In this document: positions 1 through 8,624 of the stretch, piece by piece | Position numbering within the stretch: the first letter of the stretch is position 1 | Layout of the letters: the number at the start of each line of letters is the position of its first letter | From: Paenibacillus agri | GTDB taxonomy: Bacteria; Bacillota; Bacilli; Paenibacillales; Paenibacillaceae | Length of the DNA: 64,000 nt | Assembly (NCBI RefSeq): GCF_013359945.1 | Contig: NZ_JABWCS010000218.1 | Coordinates: 248,001 to 312,000 of the forward strand | Direction: 5' to 3' | Translations under genes and position numbers: made by a program | The notes under the pieces: generated by a model | Told to the model about the DNA's origin: nothing | The model's input: the letters and a program-made list of their open reading frames with translations, nothing else | Database searches by the model: none

Positions 1-260
1 ATCGCCCGTTCCAGGTTGACCTTGCTGCCGATTCGCAGCTCCTTCAAATTGCTGTTCCGGAAAGTCTGTGGCATCACATCAGCTGTAAAATAATGATCCC
101 CCAGCGTGGTTGCTGTAAGGCAGACCCCGTTAACCGCGATACTGTCGCCAATCTTCAGGTCATCCATAATCACGGAGGCCCCGATGTTCAGCACCATCAT
201 TTCACCACCAGTGGAGATGCCGCGCAGAACACCGACTTCCTCGATTAAACCTGTGAACAT
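1..260 (-). CDS. ribE: Riboflavin synthase alpha chain, N-terminal part (partial)
   Basis: Riboflavin synthase converts two molecules of 6,7-dimethyl-8-ribityllumazine into riboflavin plus a pyrimidinedione. Only the first ~86 residues lie in the window; the gene runs off the left edge. The start MFTGLIEEVG is the family's invariant N-terminus, and GDSIAVNGVCLTA is the conserved first lumazine-binding repeat. The ATG follows a GAGGAGGG ribosome binding site. It lies 19 bp downstream of ribD on the same strand, so the two are co-transcribed from the FMN-riboswitch leader near 1.7 kb. Identity is certain from the seen motifs; completeness cannot be judged. Confidence 0.95.
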   Translation of the reverse strand, partial: MFTGLIEEVGVLRGISTGGEMMVLNIGASVIMDDLKIGDSIAVNGVCLTATTLGDHYFTADVMPQTFRNSNLKELRIGSKVNLERA

Positions 261-279
261 CACTATCCCTCCTCAGGCG

Positions 280-1380
280 TTAGCGTACCGGAGTACCGCT
301 GATACAGACATTATCCCCGAGCACTTCTACTTCCAATCCCTCTAGCGTAATGGCTTCAGCCATCTTCTCCACACCCGGGAAAACGAAGGTGCCTTTGGCT
401 TCTGCACCACCGCCCACAATCTTAGGAGCGAAGAACAGCACTACCCGATCTACCAAACCACTCTCCAGCATCGCACCGTTCAGGGTTCCGCCACCCTCCA
501 GCAGAATGGAACCAATCTCCATCTCGCCAAGAGCCACCATAGCTGCTGATAGATCCACTCGCGGCCCTGTGCCACAAACCACAATCTGCACACCCGCTGC
601 TTGCAGCACAGCCTTCTTCGCCGCGTCAGCCGAGCCTGTAGTCACGATAATTGTTGGGGCCAGCCCGTCGCTCACTACTGCAGCATCCAGTGGAATTCGC
701 AAAGCCGAGTCAATAATGATCCGCACTGGATTGAAGCCAGGAACCGCCATACGCGTCGTGAGCGATGGATTATCAGCGATCACCGTGTTGACCCCAACCA
801 TAATGCCCTGGTGGCGATGGCGCAGGGTATGTACAATTTCCCGTGCAGCCTCACCAGAGATCCATTTGCTGTCACCTGTTTTAGTAGCAAGATTACCGTC
901 CAGCGTGCTGGCACTCTTCAGCGTGACGAAGGGTTGTTTGGTCAAAATATACTTGATAAACTTCTCATTCAACCGAAGTGCCCGTTCGCGCAGCAAGCCC
1001 ACTTCAACTTCAATACCATGATCACGCAGCATTTGAACACCTCGTCCTGCCACCTGCGGATTAGGGTCTTCACAAGCCACCACCACCCGTGCCACGCCTT
1101 CGTCAATAAGACGCTGACTGCAAGGAGGCGTAATGCCATAGTGGCTGCAAGGCTCCAGCGTAACGTAAGCAGTGCTTCCCGCCGCTTTTCCGGCCGCCAT
1201 ATTCAGTGCATGCACCTCAGCGTGGCCTGTCCCGCGTTGCAGATGCGTGCCCAGGCCAATCATGGCCCCGTCCTTCACCACAACACAGCCTACAACAGGA
1301 TTGATTCCAGTCTGTCCTTGAGCGCGTTCTGCCATGTCCAGGGCAAGCGACATGTAAAACTCGTCGTTCATAATATCCAT
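280..1380 (-). CDS. ribD: Bifunctional riboflavin biosynthesis deaminase/reductase RibD
   Basis: RibD deaminates the GTP-derived diaminopyrimidine and then reduces its ribosyl side chain with NADPH, two early steps of riboflavin synthesis in the cytosol. Residues ~1-145 are the zinc deaminase domain, with GHAEVHAL and PCSHYGITPPC holding the zinc ligands and catalytic Glu; residues ~150-366 form the DHFR-like reductase domain. At 366 residues it has the usual family length. I chose the ATG at 1380 (MDIMNDEFY) because GGAGG lies 8 nt upstream; longer in-frame starts lie inside the leader and terminator. It is first in the rib operon, with ribE following, and is regulated by the FMN riboswitch upstream. 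Confidence 0.95.
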   Translation of the reverse strand: MDIMNDEFYMSLALDMAERAQGQTGINPVVGCVVVKDGAMIGLGTHLQRGTGHAEVHALNMAAGKAAGSTAYVTLEPCSHYGITPPCSQRLIDEGVARVVVACEDPNPQVAGRGVQMLRDHGIEVEVGLLRERALRLNEKFIKYILTKQPFVTLKSASTLDGNLATKTGDSKWISGEAAREIVHTLRHRHQGIMVGVNTVIADNPSLTTRMAVPGFNPVRIIIDSALRIPLDAAVVSDGLAPTIIVTTGSADAAKKAVLQAAGVQIVVCGTGPRVDLSAAMVALGEMEIGSILLEGGGTLNGAMLESGLVDRVVLFFAPKIVGGGAEAKGTFVFPGVEKMAEAITLEGLEVEVLGDNVCISGTPVR

Positions 1381-1439
1381 TTCTCTGTCCTCCGATCTGT
1401 AAGTTGCACTTCTTGTATGCAGCATCTGCTGCTTCATAA

Positions 1440-1484
1440 CTAAAAAACCCACCTCAGACTCCAGGAGGAGACTAGATGGGTTGT
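1440..1484 (-). terminator. Intrinsic terminator of the rib FMN-riboswitch leader
   Basis: On the minus strand a GC-rich stem (AACCCATC pairing with GGTGGGTT, extended by an AGTCTCC/GGAGTCT inner stem) is followed by six T residues, between the FMN aptamer and ribD. Its position fits the expression platform that terminates rib transcription when FMN is bound. Confidence 0.85.
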
Positions 1485-1619
1485 TGAGAGTTAGTTTACT
1501 GAGAGCTTCAATAAAACTGTGCGCAAATAACCGTTATATAAACAACGGAATTGTGAAATAACGCACATGATATTAATGTACACTTCAGTACGCCTGCCCG
1601 TTAACGGACAAACGCCAAT

Positions 1620-1775
1620 CTCTCCTTCTTCCATCCAGACTATACTGTCGGTCCCGGAATTGCACCGGGTCCACCGTCCGCGTTGTTGCGCGGTCCGGGT
1701 AGCGGACTAAGCACTGCAAGACTAACTTGCAGCAACATCACCGCCGGTAGGGAATTTCACCCTGCCCTGAAGGAT
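1620..1775 (-). promoter_or_regulatory. FMN riboswitch (RFN element) upstream of ribD
   Basis: The reverse strand contains the RFN core in order: GGGTGAAATTCCC, ACCGGCGGT, a variable hairpin, AGTCCGC, GGTGCAATTCC and AGTCTGGATGG. These are the conserved blocks of the FMN aptamer. It sits ~240 nt upstream of ribD with a terminator in between, so transcriptional attenuation by FMN is expected. Confidence 0.97.
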
Positions 1776-1905
1776 TGATACCTTATTCATTTTGAAGTAT
1801 CAAGCTGTTGCTTACAACAAAATTAACACTTACCCCTCCAAAATGCAAGTATAAATTGTACATTAGCTTATTTTTCGTAACTTTACAACTTTTTGATCCT
1901 CATAT

Positions 1906-1934
1906 AGAAAAAACACCCGGCAAATGCCGGATGT
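1906..1934 (-). terminator. Intrinsic terminator after the siderophore-binding lipoprotein gene
   Basis: On the minus strand ACATCCGGC / GCCGGGTGT stem with a short loop, followed by a T6 tract, 26 bp beyond the stop codon of the gene at 1960. Confidence 0.85.
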
Positions 1935-1959
1935 CAGACACAAAACTTGTCCCCTTTAC

Positions 1960-2979
1960 TTAACGATTGTCAGGACCCTTCTGAAGCATTTCGACCACCT
2001 TATCTACCTGAGCCTCAACGGCAATAGGGTCATAAGGCCAGAAGAAGTCCGGATCGAGAAAGAAAACACGGTTATTCTTCACGGCATCCAGTGATTTCCA
2101 CACTGGATTGTCAGGATCAAACTTTGCGTCCCCAGAGACATCAAAGAAAATATAGTCACCAGCGTACTCCGGCATTTTTTCCAGTGAAATGTCCATGGCA
2201 TCCCTGTCCTTGTCGATCATATCCTTCTTCACGGATGCTGGGGGCGTCAGACCGAGCTGCTGATAAATGGCTTGTCCACCTCTGTTGACTCCATCGCCAT
2301 AGACATAATACTCCTTCCCGAACGCCCCCAGAATGGAATACGTTTGGTCAGGCTTCACAATATCTTTGATGGCTTCACGAGCCTTCCCCACCTTCCCGTC
2401 AAACTGGGTTAGCCACTCCTCTGCTTCTTTTTCCTTGCCCAGGATCTTGCCGAAGGCAGTCATTTCAGTATGTACATTGTCAAAGGTACCGTATGGAAAA
2501 ACAACTGTCGGTGCAATTTTACTGTACTGCTCATTGAGCTTCTGATCCCCGCCTACGGTGACGATCAGATCGGGCTGCAAGGCTAATATTTTCTCAACCG
2601 ACTCGCCGGTAATCTGTCCGATATCGTCAATGCCTGATACCATATCCGGCTTCAAATGAGGACTTTCTAACTCCCAGTAAGGCGCACCGACAGGTTTCAC
2701 CCCGAACACCAGGAAGTTAGCAAGATAACCTTGTGTCACGATCCTCTGGGGGTGGGCAGGAATTTCAACATCACCGTTTATGGTGTTGATAATCTGAGTG
2801 TCCCCCTGTCCTTCAGCAACTGCGGATGTGGACTCCTCCACTGCCTTGGTACTGTCAGATGGTGGCGTGTTCGCCGCCGTCTCCTGGGTCTGGACGGTGT
2901 TCCCTCCGCACCCTGCGAGCAACAGAGCCAGAATCACGACGCCCACAATCAGGCGAAAGCTTATTAAGCGTTGGCGCAT
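1960..2979 (-). CDS. Iron-siderophore ABC transporter substrate-binding lipoprotein (FeuA/FecB-like)
   Basis: A periplasmic-binding-fold lipoprotein of 339 residues that would capture a ferric siderophore outside the membrane and deliver it to a FecCD permease. The N-terminus has a hydrophobic signal and lipobox LLAGC with Cys24 as the lipid anchor, then a Thr/Ser/Glu linker, then NGDVEIPAHPQRIVT and KILALQPDLIVT, typical of class III siderophore-binding proteins. The ATG at 2979 was chosen over upstream in-frame starts because AGGAGAGG precedes it closely and the signal peptide then starts correctly. A Fur box lies directly upstream, and a Btr-like AraC gene precedes it on the same strand. 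No permease or ATPase is adjacent, so it must share components encoded elsewhere. Siderophore specificity cannot be told. Confidence 0.9.
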   Translation of the reverse strand: MRQRLISFRLIVGVVILALLLAGCGGNTVQTQETAANTPPSDSTKAVEESTSAVAEGQGDTQIINTINGDVEIPAHPQRIVTQGYLANFLVFGVKPVGAPYWELESPHLKPDMVSGIDDIGQITGESVEKILALQPDLIVTVGGDQKLNEQYSKIAPTVVFPYGTFDNVHTEMTAFGKILGKEKEAEEWLTQFDGKVGKAREAIKDIVKPDQTYSILGAFGKEYYVYGDGVNRGGQAIYQQLGLTPPASVKKDMIDKDRDAMDISLEKMPEYAGDYIFFDVSGDAKFDPDNPVWKSLDAVKNNRVFFLDPDFFWPYDPIAVEAQVDKVVEMLQKGPDNR

Positions 2980-2997
2980 ATGACCTCTCCTTTTTTC

Positions 2998-3020
2998 GAT
3001 AATGATTATCTTTCTCAATA
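2998..3020. promoter_or_regulatory. Fur box upstream of siderophore-binding lipoprotein
   Basis: CGATAATGATTATCTTTCTC closely matches the Fur consensus GATAATGATAATCATTATC over its first half and lies just ahead of the ribosome binding site of the gene starting at 2979. Iron repression by Fur is inferred. Confidence 0.8.
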
Positions 3021-3074
3021 ACTTCTTAATCATCTTATTCATTCTCCGCTATTTCGTCCATTTCGCAATGTGAC

Positions 3075-3094
3075 CAATTGTCCATGGACAATTG
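3075..3094. repeat. Perfect 20-bp palindrome between AraC-type gene and lipoprotein gene
   Basis: The half-site CAATTGTCCA is followed directly by its reverse complement, immediately after the stop codon of the AraC-type gene and ~55-75 bp upstream of the Fur box of the downstream gene. No T tract follows, so it is not a standard terminator; an operator is possible. Confidence 0.7.
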
Positions 3095-4669
3095 TCACTC
3101 TCCGGTGAGCCAGTCCACTTGGATTTGTAATTGTCTCTCCAGTGCCAAGCCGTCACTGCACCAGAACTCTTCCAGCGCCAACGGATAAATTCTGCGCCTG
3201 CTCCCTCTAGTTGCTATCTCCCAAGCAGGGTACTCCTCAAGCAAATTCTCGGCAGTATAGCCTCCGCTTAAACCATCCACAACGACAAACATGTGATCGG
3301 CCGTATAATCGGGCAAATCTTCGAGGATAATCTCCAGATGTTCCCCAGGCTTCAGAACCTCCTGCCTGATCCGCTCCGGCGGTGTTAATTGCAGAGCACT
3401 GTACAGATTATAGGTACCTCTGCTCGTAACATTCCAGATCCACACCCTATCTTCACCACGCAGTTCATACAGACCAACAGTCTCACCACTCTCAATCAAA
3501 CCTGATAAACGCCCTTTACCTGCTTCAACCTGTTCATGGTAACGCCCGATCCACTGCTCCGCCTCCTCTTCTCTGCCAATGATACGCCCTACAAGACGTA
3601 GCTCTTCCAGCCGATCGAGCTTATCCCAAGGCAACGTCATCACAGGCCCAATCTGCTCGTACCTCTCCAGCCTGCCACGGGAGTGAAAGATATACTGCGG
3701 TGCAAGAACCAGATCAATATTCAGCTCATGCAACCGTCCCCACTCCTCGCCATTTTCCAGGTTCAATGTGCCGACGAGTTCATCCCGAAGCAGCTGCGAC
3801 GTCTCCCATGGCACTTGACTGGCTGCCACAGGCTTTACTCCCAGTGCGAGCAGATGTCCGGTGAACTGGATCGCAGCGATCCGCTGCGGCTTCGGTGCAG
3901 CACGGAACGCATTTGGAGAGAGGCCTACGGTCTGCTTGAACTTGCGGCTGAGGTAGAGACCGTCAGAATAGCCAATCCGCTGAGAGATATCGTTCAAGGT
4001 CAAGGCTTCAGTGCATAGATATTCCTTAGCTTTATTAATCCGAACCTTGGTTACATGCTCAGTGAAGCTTCTACCGATATATTTCTGAAACAGCCGGGAA
4101 AAGGTGCCTTCGTGAAATCCGGCCATCTGCGCCATAGACGCACGAGTAAGCGGAGTATGAAAATGCTCATTGATGTACCGCACAGCTTCCTGCATCGTCT
4201 CTCCAGTGGAAAAATCACGCCGTATCTCAATCCGTTGCAGCACTTGCCGGAGTAATTCTCCAAGCACCCAGTCTTTTTCCGCTTGCTCCATGCGGTTCGC
4301 TGGATTCATCAGTTTCTGAAATAACTGCCAGCCCTTTGGAGACAACTGATCAGCCACATAACCCACTTCCGGAAGCTTGTCATGGCTGCGCATGTACACC
4401 AAGGTTTCTTCCGTATGTTCTACCAGACGATAACACTCAAAGGAAATCACTTTCAGCACCTTGGATTCCTTGTTCTCTCTGCGAATCACCGCAGAAATAT
4501 TCTCTCGCAATAGCAGTACGCTGCCCTTGTGAAGCTCAAAGCTCTGTGCCTCAAAAGAAATGACGGCTTCACACTCACTAACCAACAGCAGAGGTAACTT
4601 CGTCCTAATTTCCATCCATGACCGCTCAGACTCCCACTCCCAGATTTCTGCTTTCCTCATGACATCCAT
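3095..4669 (-). CDS. AraC-family regulator fused to siderophore-binding domain (Btr-like)
   Basis: A 524-residue transcription activator. Residues ~1-155 form an N-terminal region with the look of an AraC sensor domain, ~160-258 are a double helix-turn-helix (EAVRYINEHFHTPLTRASMA and GYSDGLYLSRKFKQTVGLSP), and ~263-524 resemble FeuA-type siderophore-binding proteins (LALGVKPVAAS, GRIIGREEEAEQWI). The same architecture is known in B. subtilis Btr (YbbB), which binds ferric bacillibactin and activates feuABC. I chose MDVMRKAEIW because AAAGGAA precedes it with good spacing; the longer in-frame extension overlaps the mscL terminator. It lies 115 bp upstream of the lipoprotein gene on the same strand and probably activates it. 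A paralogue lies at 31964-33565. Confidence 0.9.
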   Translation of the reverse strand: MDVMRKAEIWEWESERSWMEIRTKLPLLLVSECEAVISFEAQSFELHKGSVLLLRENISAVIRRENKESKVLKVISFECYRLVEHTEETLVYMRSHDKLPEVGYVADQLSPKGWQLFQKLMNPANRMEQAEKDWVLGELLRQVLQRIEIRRDFSTGETMQEAVRYINEHFHTPLTRASMAQMAGFHEGTFSRLFQKYIGRSFTEHVTKVRINKAKEYLCTEALTLNDISQRIGYSDGLYLSRKFKQTVGLSPNAFRAAPKPQRIAAIQFTGHLLALGVKPVAASQVPWETSQLLRDELVGTLNLENGEEWGRLHELNIDLVLAPQYIFHSRGRLERYEQIGPVMTLPWDKLDRLEELRLVGRIIGREEEAEQWIGRYHEQVEAGKGRLSGLIESGETVGLYELRGEDRVWIWNVTSRGTYNLYSALQLTPPERIRQEVLKPGEHLEIILEDLPDYTADHMFVVVDGLSGGYTAENLLEEYPAWEIATRGSRRRIYPLALEEFWCSDGLALERQLQIQVDWLTGE

Positions 4670-4699
4670 GCTTGAATTCCTTTCCAGAAAACTCGTATT

Positions 4700-4738
4700 T
4701 AAAAAACAAGCACCGAGGAGTTTACCCTCGGCGCTTGT
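4700..4738 (-). terminator. Intrinsic terminator after mscL
   Basis: CAAGCGCCGAGG / CCTCGGTGCTTG stem followed by a TTTTTT tract on the minus strand, just beyond the mscL stop codon. Confidence 0.9.
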
Positions 4739-4754
4739 CCTATGTAAGTGCAAC

Positions 4755-5147
4755 TTACACACCACGTTCCTGCCGCTTCAGCAAGTCGCGAATTTCCGTG
4801 AGCAGTGCCACCTCGGGAGCCGGTTCCGGGGTTTCGGCAACCTCCGCCTTAACCGCTTCCTTCTTCTTGAACTTGCTGGCCAGCTTAATAGCCATAAAGA
4901 TCGAGAATGCAATAATGAAAAAATCCACCACGGTCTGCAGAAACACCCCGTATTTCAAAATAGCATTCCCATAGGTAAAGGTCAGGTCGCTTAAGTTGAT
5001 ACCACCAATTATCAAGCCGATAATAGGCATAATGATGTCTTCCACCAAGGAGGAGACAATCTTCCCGAACGCTGCACCGATAATGACAGCGACCGCAAGA
5101 TCGAGCACATTTCCTTTCAGGGCAAAGCTTTTAAATTCTTTCCACAT
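4755..5147 (-). CDS. mscL: Large-conductance mechanosensitive channel MscL
   Basis: MscL is a homopentameric pore in the cell membrane that opens under membrane tension and releases solutes during hypo-osmotic shock. The 130-residue length is typical. MWKEFKSFALKGNVLDLAVAVIIG is spread over the conserved N-terminal helix and start of TM1 (residues 1-24), a second hydrophobic segment covers ~70-95, and the C-terminal helix ends in LLTEIRDLLKRQ. The start is supported by GGGGAGGG upstream. It is a single-gene unit with its own terminator. Confidence 0.97.
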   Translation of the reverse strand: MWKEFKSFALKGNVLDLAVAVIIGAAFGKIVSSLVEDIIMPIIGLIIGGINLSDLTFTYGNAILKYGVFLQTVVDFFIIAFSIFMAIKLASKFKKKEAVKAEVAETPEPAPEVALLTEIRDLLKRQERGV

Positions 5148-5390
5148 TTCTAAACCCTCCCCAAAGCTTGGAATTTTAAAACATTATAGCATCACTTTTA
5201 CCGACACTCCAAAGAATTTTCAGAAACTGTCGGCTTACTGCTGTAAGTCTTGTGGCAGGACAAACTTCTATATCTGACTGAAAATGAGAATAATTGCATA
5301 ATCCTCTTCCTACAACTCCCGGAAATCAGCTATGATGAATCCATAATAGATTACCTTTCTAGAAAAAAACTTCGTCTTAAGGAGCTGCCT

Positions 5391-6149
5391 ATGAGCTATT
5401 CCTCTTTCTTTGGACGCAGCCGCGATGCCGACTTCTCCATGTTTTCAGCCTCACATTGGATCGCTCTGGCATCGGTGCTCGTTGTTTGCCTGCTGCTGTT
5501 CGGATGCAGATTTGCTCTGCGCACCCGGAGACGGCTGCGCCTGTCCGTTCGTCTGCTGCTTGCCGTTATTCTGCTCTCCTCTGAGGCTGGGCTTCAGTGG
5601 TGGTATATCTCGCAGGGAATCTGGAAAACGGACTCCTCGCTGCCTCTGGAGCTATGTGGGCTTACTGTGCTGTTGTCAGCTATCATGCTGCTTACCCGCA
5701 GCCGGATACTATACGCCTTTCTTTATTTTGCCGGAATCGGCGGCGCGTCAATTGCTCTGCTGACACCTAACCTGGTATATCCTTTCCCGCACTTCCGTTT
5801 CCTATTATTCTTCATCTCACATGGGGCTATCATTCTCGCCTCTTTGTATATGACCTGGGTTGAGGGGTTCAAGCCAAGCTGGAAATCCCTTGCCTTCACG
5901 ATGCTCAGCCTGAATCTTACTGCTGCCTGCGTTTGGGTTGCTAATTCTATGCTGGGTTCCAACTACATGTTCCTTATGCGAAAGCCAAGCACGTATTCCG
6001 TTCTGGATTACTTTGGGCCGTATCCTTATTATCTGCTGGTGGAAGAACTCTTCGCGTTCGTTGTGTTTCTGTGTATGTACTTAGCGTTCTTTTGGCTGCC
6101 GGAGCGAGTAAGGTCCCGCAACCAACGTATGAATCGTCTTCCCTACTGA
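5391..6149 (+). CDS. TIGR02206/YwaF-type integral membrane protein
   Basis: A 252-residue protein with about six to seven hydrophobic segments after residue 20, matching the YwaF / TIGR02206 membrane protein family of unknown function. Family-like features include FSASHWIAL near the N-terminus, LPLELCGLTVLLSAIMLLT in the middle and a DYFGPYPYYLLVEEL block near the C-terminus. The ATG at 5391 has AAGGAG 6 nt upstream; the open frame extends further upstream but without a ribosome binding site. It is the only plus-strand gene in this part and converges with the gene at 6156, leaving 6 bp between them. The role is unknown. Confidence 0.8.
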   Translation: MSYSSFFGRSRDADFSMFSASHWIALASVLVVCLLLFGCRFALRTRRRLRLSVRLLLAVILLSSEAGLQWWYISQGIWKTDSSLPLELCGLTVLLSAIMLLTRSRILYAFLYFAGIGGASIALLTPNLVYPFPHFRFLLFFISHGAIILASLYMTWVEGFKPSWKSLAFTMLSLNLTAACVWVANSMLGSNYMFLMRKPSTYSVLDYFGPYPYYLLVEELFAFVVFLCMYLAFFWLPERVRSRNQRMNRLPY

Positions 6150-6155
6150 GTCGTG

Positions 6156-6551
6156 TCAGGAAGGCCGGGAAGTCAGTCCATCGAGCATATGCCGCAAGGT
6201 GGTTAGCGGATGGCTCCAGATCATACGCGGACCGGCGTAGCGCATGACAGTCTTGATCTCACTGCGCCGGTCCGGCTTATAGCAGTGCACCGGGCAGCGC
6301 CCGCAGGTGGTCTTATTTTCACCGAAACGGCAGTGTTCAAGCCGCTTCCAAGCGTAGGCCAGAAGCTCTCCGCATTCCACGCATACTCCTTGTTCCTCCA
6401 CCTTTGCCTTGGTATGACCGGCTCCCAAATGTCCATGTCCTTTGCAGTATTTTACAATCATGATCCTTACTGTAGTTTTTTCCCTGCCAATTCTGGGCCC
6501 AACATTAAGCGTCCGGGCTTGTCTTTTACTTGTCGTCGGTTCTGTAGACAT
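6156..6551 (-). CDS. YgbA-family protein ("nitrous oxide-stimulated promoter" family)
   Basis: A 131-residue protein of the YgbA_NO family, small cysteine-rich proteins whose E. coli member is induced by nitric oxide stress; the biochemical role is not settled. Visible are two Cys clusters, GVCVECGELLAYAWKRLEHC and TCGRCPVHCYKPDRR, followed by the family tail MRYAGPRMIWSHPLTTLRHM. The cysteines suggest a metal or Fe-S site. I chose the start MSTEPTT (6551) with GGAGG 10 nt upstream; the ATG 9 nt further upstream lies too close to that site. Neighbours give no functional clue. Confidence 0.8.
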   Translation of the reverse strand: MSTEPTTSKRQARTLNVGPRIGREKTTVRIMIVKYCKGHGHLGAGHTKAKVEEQGVCVECGELLAYAWKRLEHCRFGENKTTCGRCPVHCYKPDRRSEIKTVMRYAGPRMIWSHPLTTLRHMLDGLTSRPS

Positions 6552-6642
6552 GCCACACATTCCTCCGTCACTTTTCCATAAGTTTACAATGAGAAGTCAC
6601 ACTGTTCAATACTCTTTCTAGAGAACAGGTACATTTATGCGC

Positions 6643-6674
6643 AAAAAAGCCTGATCCACGGCGGATCAGGCTTT
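6643..6674 (-). terminator. Intrinsic terminator after ppiB
   Basis: AAGCCTGATCC / GGATCAGGCTT stem followed by TTTTTT on the minus strand, ~50 bp beyond the ppiB stop. Confidence 0.92.
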
Positions 6675-6720
6675 AACGCTTCAGGCGGCTGCTGAACGCA
6701 GGCCTAAATTCACAAATATA

Positions 6721-7152
6721 TTACGCTTCGATGATTTCCACGGAAGTCATTTTGTCGCGGCCTTTGAAAGTATCTACAAGATCCATACCTTCAACAACTT
6801 TACCAAATACGGTGTGTACGCCGTCCAGGTGTGGTTGTGGAGCGTAGCAGATGTAGAACTGGCTTCCGCCGGTGTTCTTGCCAGCATGCGCCATAGCAAG
6901 TGTACCGCGCTCATGCTTGTTAGGGTTGATCTCACAGTTGATAGTGTAGCCAGGGCCACCTGCGCCTGTTCCGTTCGGACAACCGCCTTGTGCTACGAAG
7001 CCAGGGATAACACGGTGGAATACCAGACCGTTGTAGAAGCCGTCGTTTGCCAGCTTTTCAAAGTTGGCTACAGTGTTCGGAGCATCTTGATCGAACAGAT
7101 CGATCAGGACTACGCCGCCGTTTTCAAGAGTAATTTTCGCTTGCTTTGCCAT
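6721..7152 (-). CDS. ppiB: Cyclophilin-type peptidyl-prolyl cis-trans isomerase
   Basis: PpiB speeds cis-trans isomerisation of prolyl bonds during protein folding in the cytoplasm. The 143-residue protein has the cyclophilin core: GFYNGLVFHRVIPGFVAQGG, with the catalytic Arg and Phe, then GTLAMAHAGKNTGGSQFYI and HLDGVHTVFGKVVEGMD. The start MAKQAKITLENGG was chosen because AAAGGGG precedes it; the longer frame begins inside the leader. There is no signal peptide. It lies between lysA and ygbA-like genes with its own terminator; ppiB near lysA and ribD is also seen in B. subtilis. Confidence 0.96.
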   Translation of the reverse strand: MAKQAKITLENGGVVLIDLFDQDAPNTVANFEKLANDGFYNGLVFHRVIPGFVAQGGCPNGTGAGGPGYTINCEINPNKHERGTLAMAHAGKNTGGSQFYICYAPQPHLDGVHTVFGKVVEGMDLVDTFKGRDKMTSVEIIEA

Positions 7153-7218
7153 ATGTAAATGACCCCTTTCAAAATTCCAAATGGTAAACACTTTTCTTAG
7201 TTTACTATGAAATCACAC

Positions 7219-7262
7219 ACAAAGCAAAACAAGCGGAGACTCGCCCGCCTGTTCTGCTTTGC
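7219..7262 (-). terminator. Hairpin downstream of lysA, probable terminator
   Basis: A 17-bp imperfect stem (CAAAGCAGAACAGGCGG with CCGCTTGTTTTGCTTTG) lies ~30 bp after the lysA stop. The T tract is poor, so termination efficiency is uncertain. Confidence 0.6.
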
Positions 7263-7292
7263 ATGTTATTCAGCTCGCTCCAAACTCTTCTG

Positions 7293-8624
7293 TTACTTCG
7301 CAACCGCCTGTTTGGCAATACGTTCAGGCACAACATCATTAACGATAATGTCCTGGTAGCTCTCACGGCGTACGACCAGATCACTCTGACCATTTTGCAC
7401 GAAGACCATTGCCGGACGACGAATCCGGTTGTAGTTGCTGGCCATGGAATAGTTATATGCACCAGTGGAAGCTACAGCCAGCAGATCACCGCTCTCAGCC
7501 TTAGGCAGCTCAACATCCCAGATCAGCATATCGCCACTCTCGCAGCATTTACCCGCGATGGAGACCTTCTCTGTCGCCGGATCATTGGCACGGTTAGCGA
7601 GCATTGCCTCATACTTGGATTGATACAGAGCAGGACGCGGATTATCAGTCATACCACCGTCAACCGCAAGGTACTTGCGAACGCCGGGAATATCCTTCTC
7701 CGTACCCACGGTGTACAACGTAGTACCCGCTTCAGCCACGATGCTGCGGCCCGGTTCTGCCCAGATCTCTGGCAGGGAGCTGTAGATTCCTGTAAAGTAA
7801 GTCTTCACCGCATCGGTGATGGCTTTCACATAATCTGACACTTGCAGCGGGGTATCTCCTTCGACATAACGAATACCAAAGCCCCCACCCAGATTCACAA
7901 CCTTGAATTCTACATCCAGTCCTTCTTTGACGGTGCGGGCAAAGTCCGCTACACGCTCAACAGCAAGCTGGAAGCCTTCGGTCTCGAAAATCTGTGAGCC
8001 GATATGCGAATGCACACCCAGCAGATTCAGGTTTGTCTTGTCGTTTGTAACTTTAACAGCTTCATAAGCTGCACCGTTGCCGATGTCAAAGCCAAACTTG
8101 GAGTCGGTCTGACCTGTAGCGGTATATTCATGGGTATGCGCTTCAACACCTGGAGTCACACGCAGCAGAACGTTAACGGTAACTTCCTTGCGTGCTGCAA
8201 TAGCTTGCAGGAGATTCAATTCAACGAGATTGTCAGCCACGAAGCAGCCGATCTTGGCATCAATCGCCATTTCGATTTCTTCAGAAGTCTTGTTGTTGCC
8301 ATGGAAGTGGATACGCTCTGCAGGGAATCCTGCTTGCAACGCTGTGTAAAGCTCACCATCCGATACCACGTCAAGAGACATGCCTTCTTCGTCAGCCAAG
8401 CGTACCATAGCCATGATGGACAAAGCCTTGCTCGCATAAGCTACCTGAAAACCAAGTCCAGATGCCTTGTAAGCCTCCATATATTCGCGGCAGCGGCGAC
8501 GGACTAGCTGCTCGTCCATTATATATAGCGGTGTTCCATACTCCGCTTTCAAATCCGTTACATCACATCCACCAATCTCCAAATGACCCGCATCGTTAAT
8601 CCGGCTCGTCCCGTGTAAAAACAT
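7293..8624 (-). CDS. lysA: Diaminopimelate decarboxylase
   Basis: LysA is a PLP enzyme that decarboxylates meso-diaminopimelate to L-lysine, the last step of lysine synthesis. The 443-residue length fits. YASKAL holds the PLP lysine (about residue 66), GVHSHIGSQI and NLGGGFGI are phosphate-binding blocks, EPGRSIV is the conserved C-terminal-domain start and CESGD carries the catalytic Cys. The ATG has GGAGG 7 nt upstream. It follows spoVAF at 187 bp, as in B. subtilis. I saw no lysine riboswitch in the leader. Confidence 0.97.
   Translation of the reverse strand: MFLHGTSRINDAGHLEIGGCDVTDLKAEYGTPLYIMDEQLVRRRCREYMEAYKASGLGFQVAYASKALSIMAMVRLADEEGMSLDVVSDGELYTALQAGFPAERIHFHGNNKTSEEIEMAIDAKIGCFVADNLVELNLLQAIAARKEVTVNVLLRVTPGVEAHTHEYTATGQTDSKFGFDIGNGAAYEAVKVTNDKTNLNLLGVHSHIGSQIFETEGFQLAVERVADFARTVKEGLDVEFKVVNLGGGFGIRYVEGDTPLQVSDYVKAITDAVKTYFTGIYSSLPEIWAEPGRSIVAEAGTTLYTVGTEKDIPGVRKYLAVDGGMTDNPRPALYQSKYEAMLANRANDPATEKVSIAGKCCESGDMLIWDVELPKAESGDLLAVASTGAYNYSMASNYNRIRRPAMVFVQNGQSDLVVRRESYQDIIVNDVVPERIAKQAVAK

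Noticed and set aside
5160..5390. Possible structured leader RNA before the YwaF-like gene
   Set aside because: Short complementary pieces (CGACA/TGTCG) exist but no known riboswitch core and no terminator.
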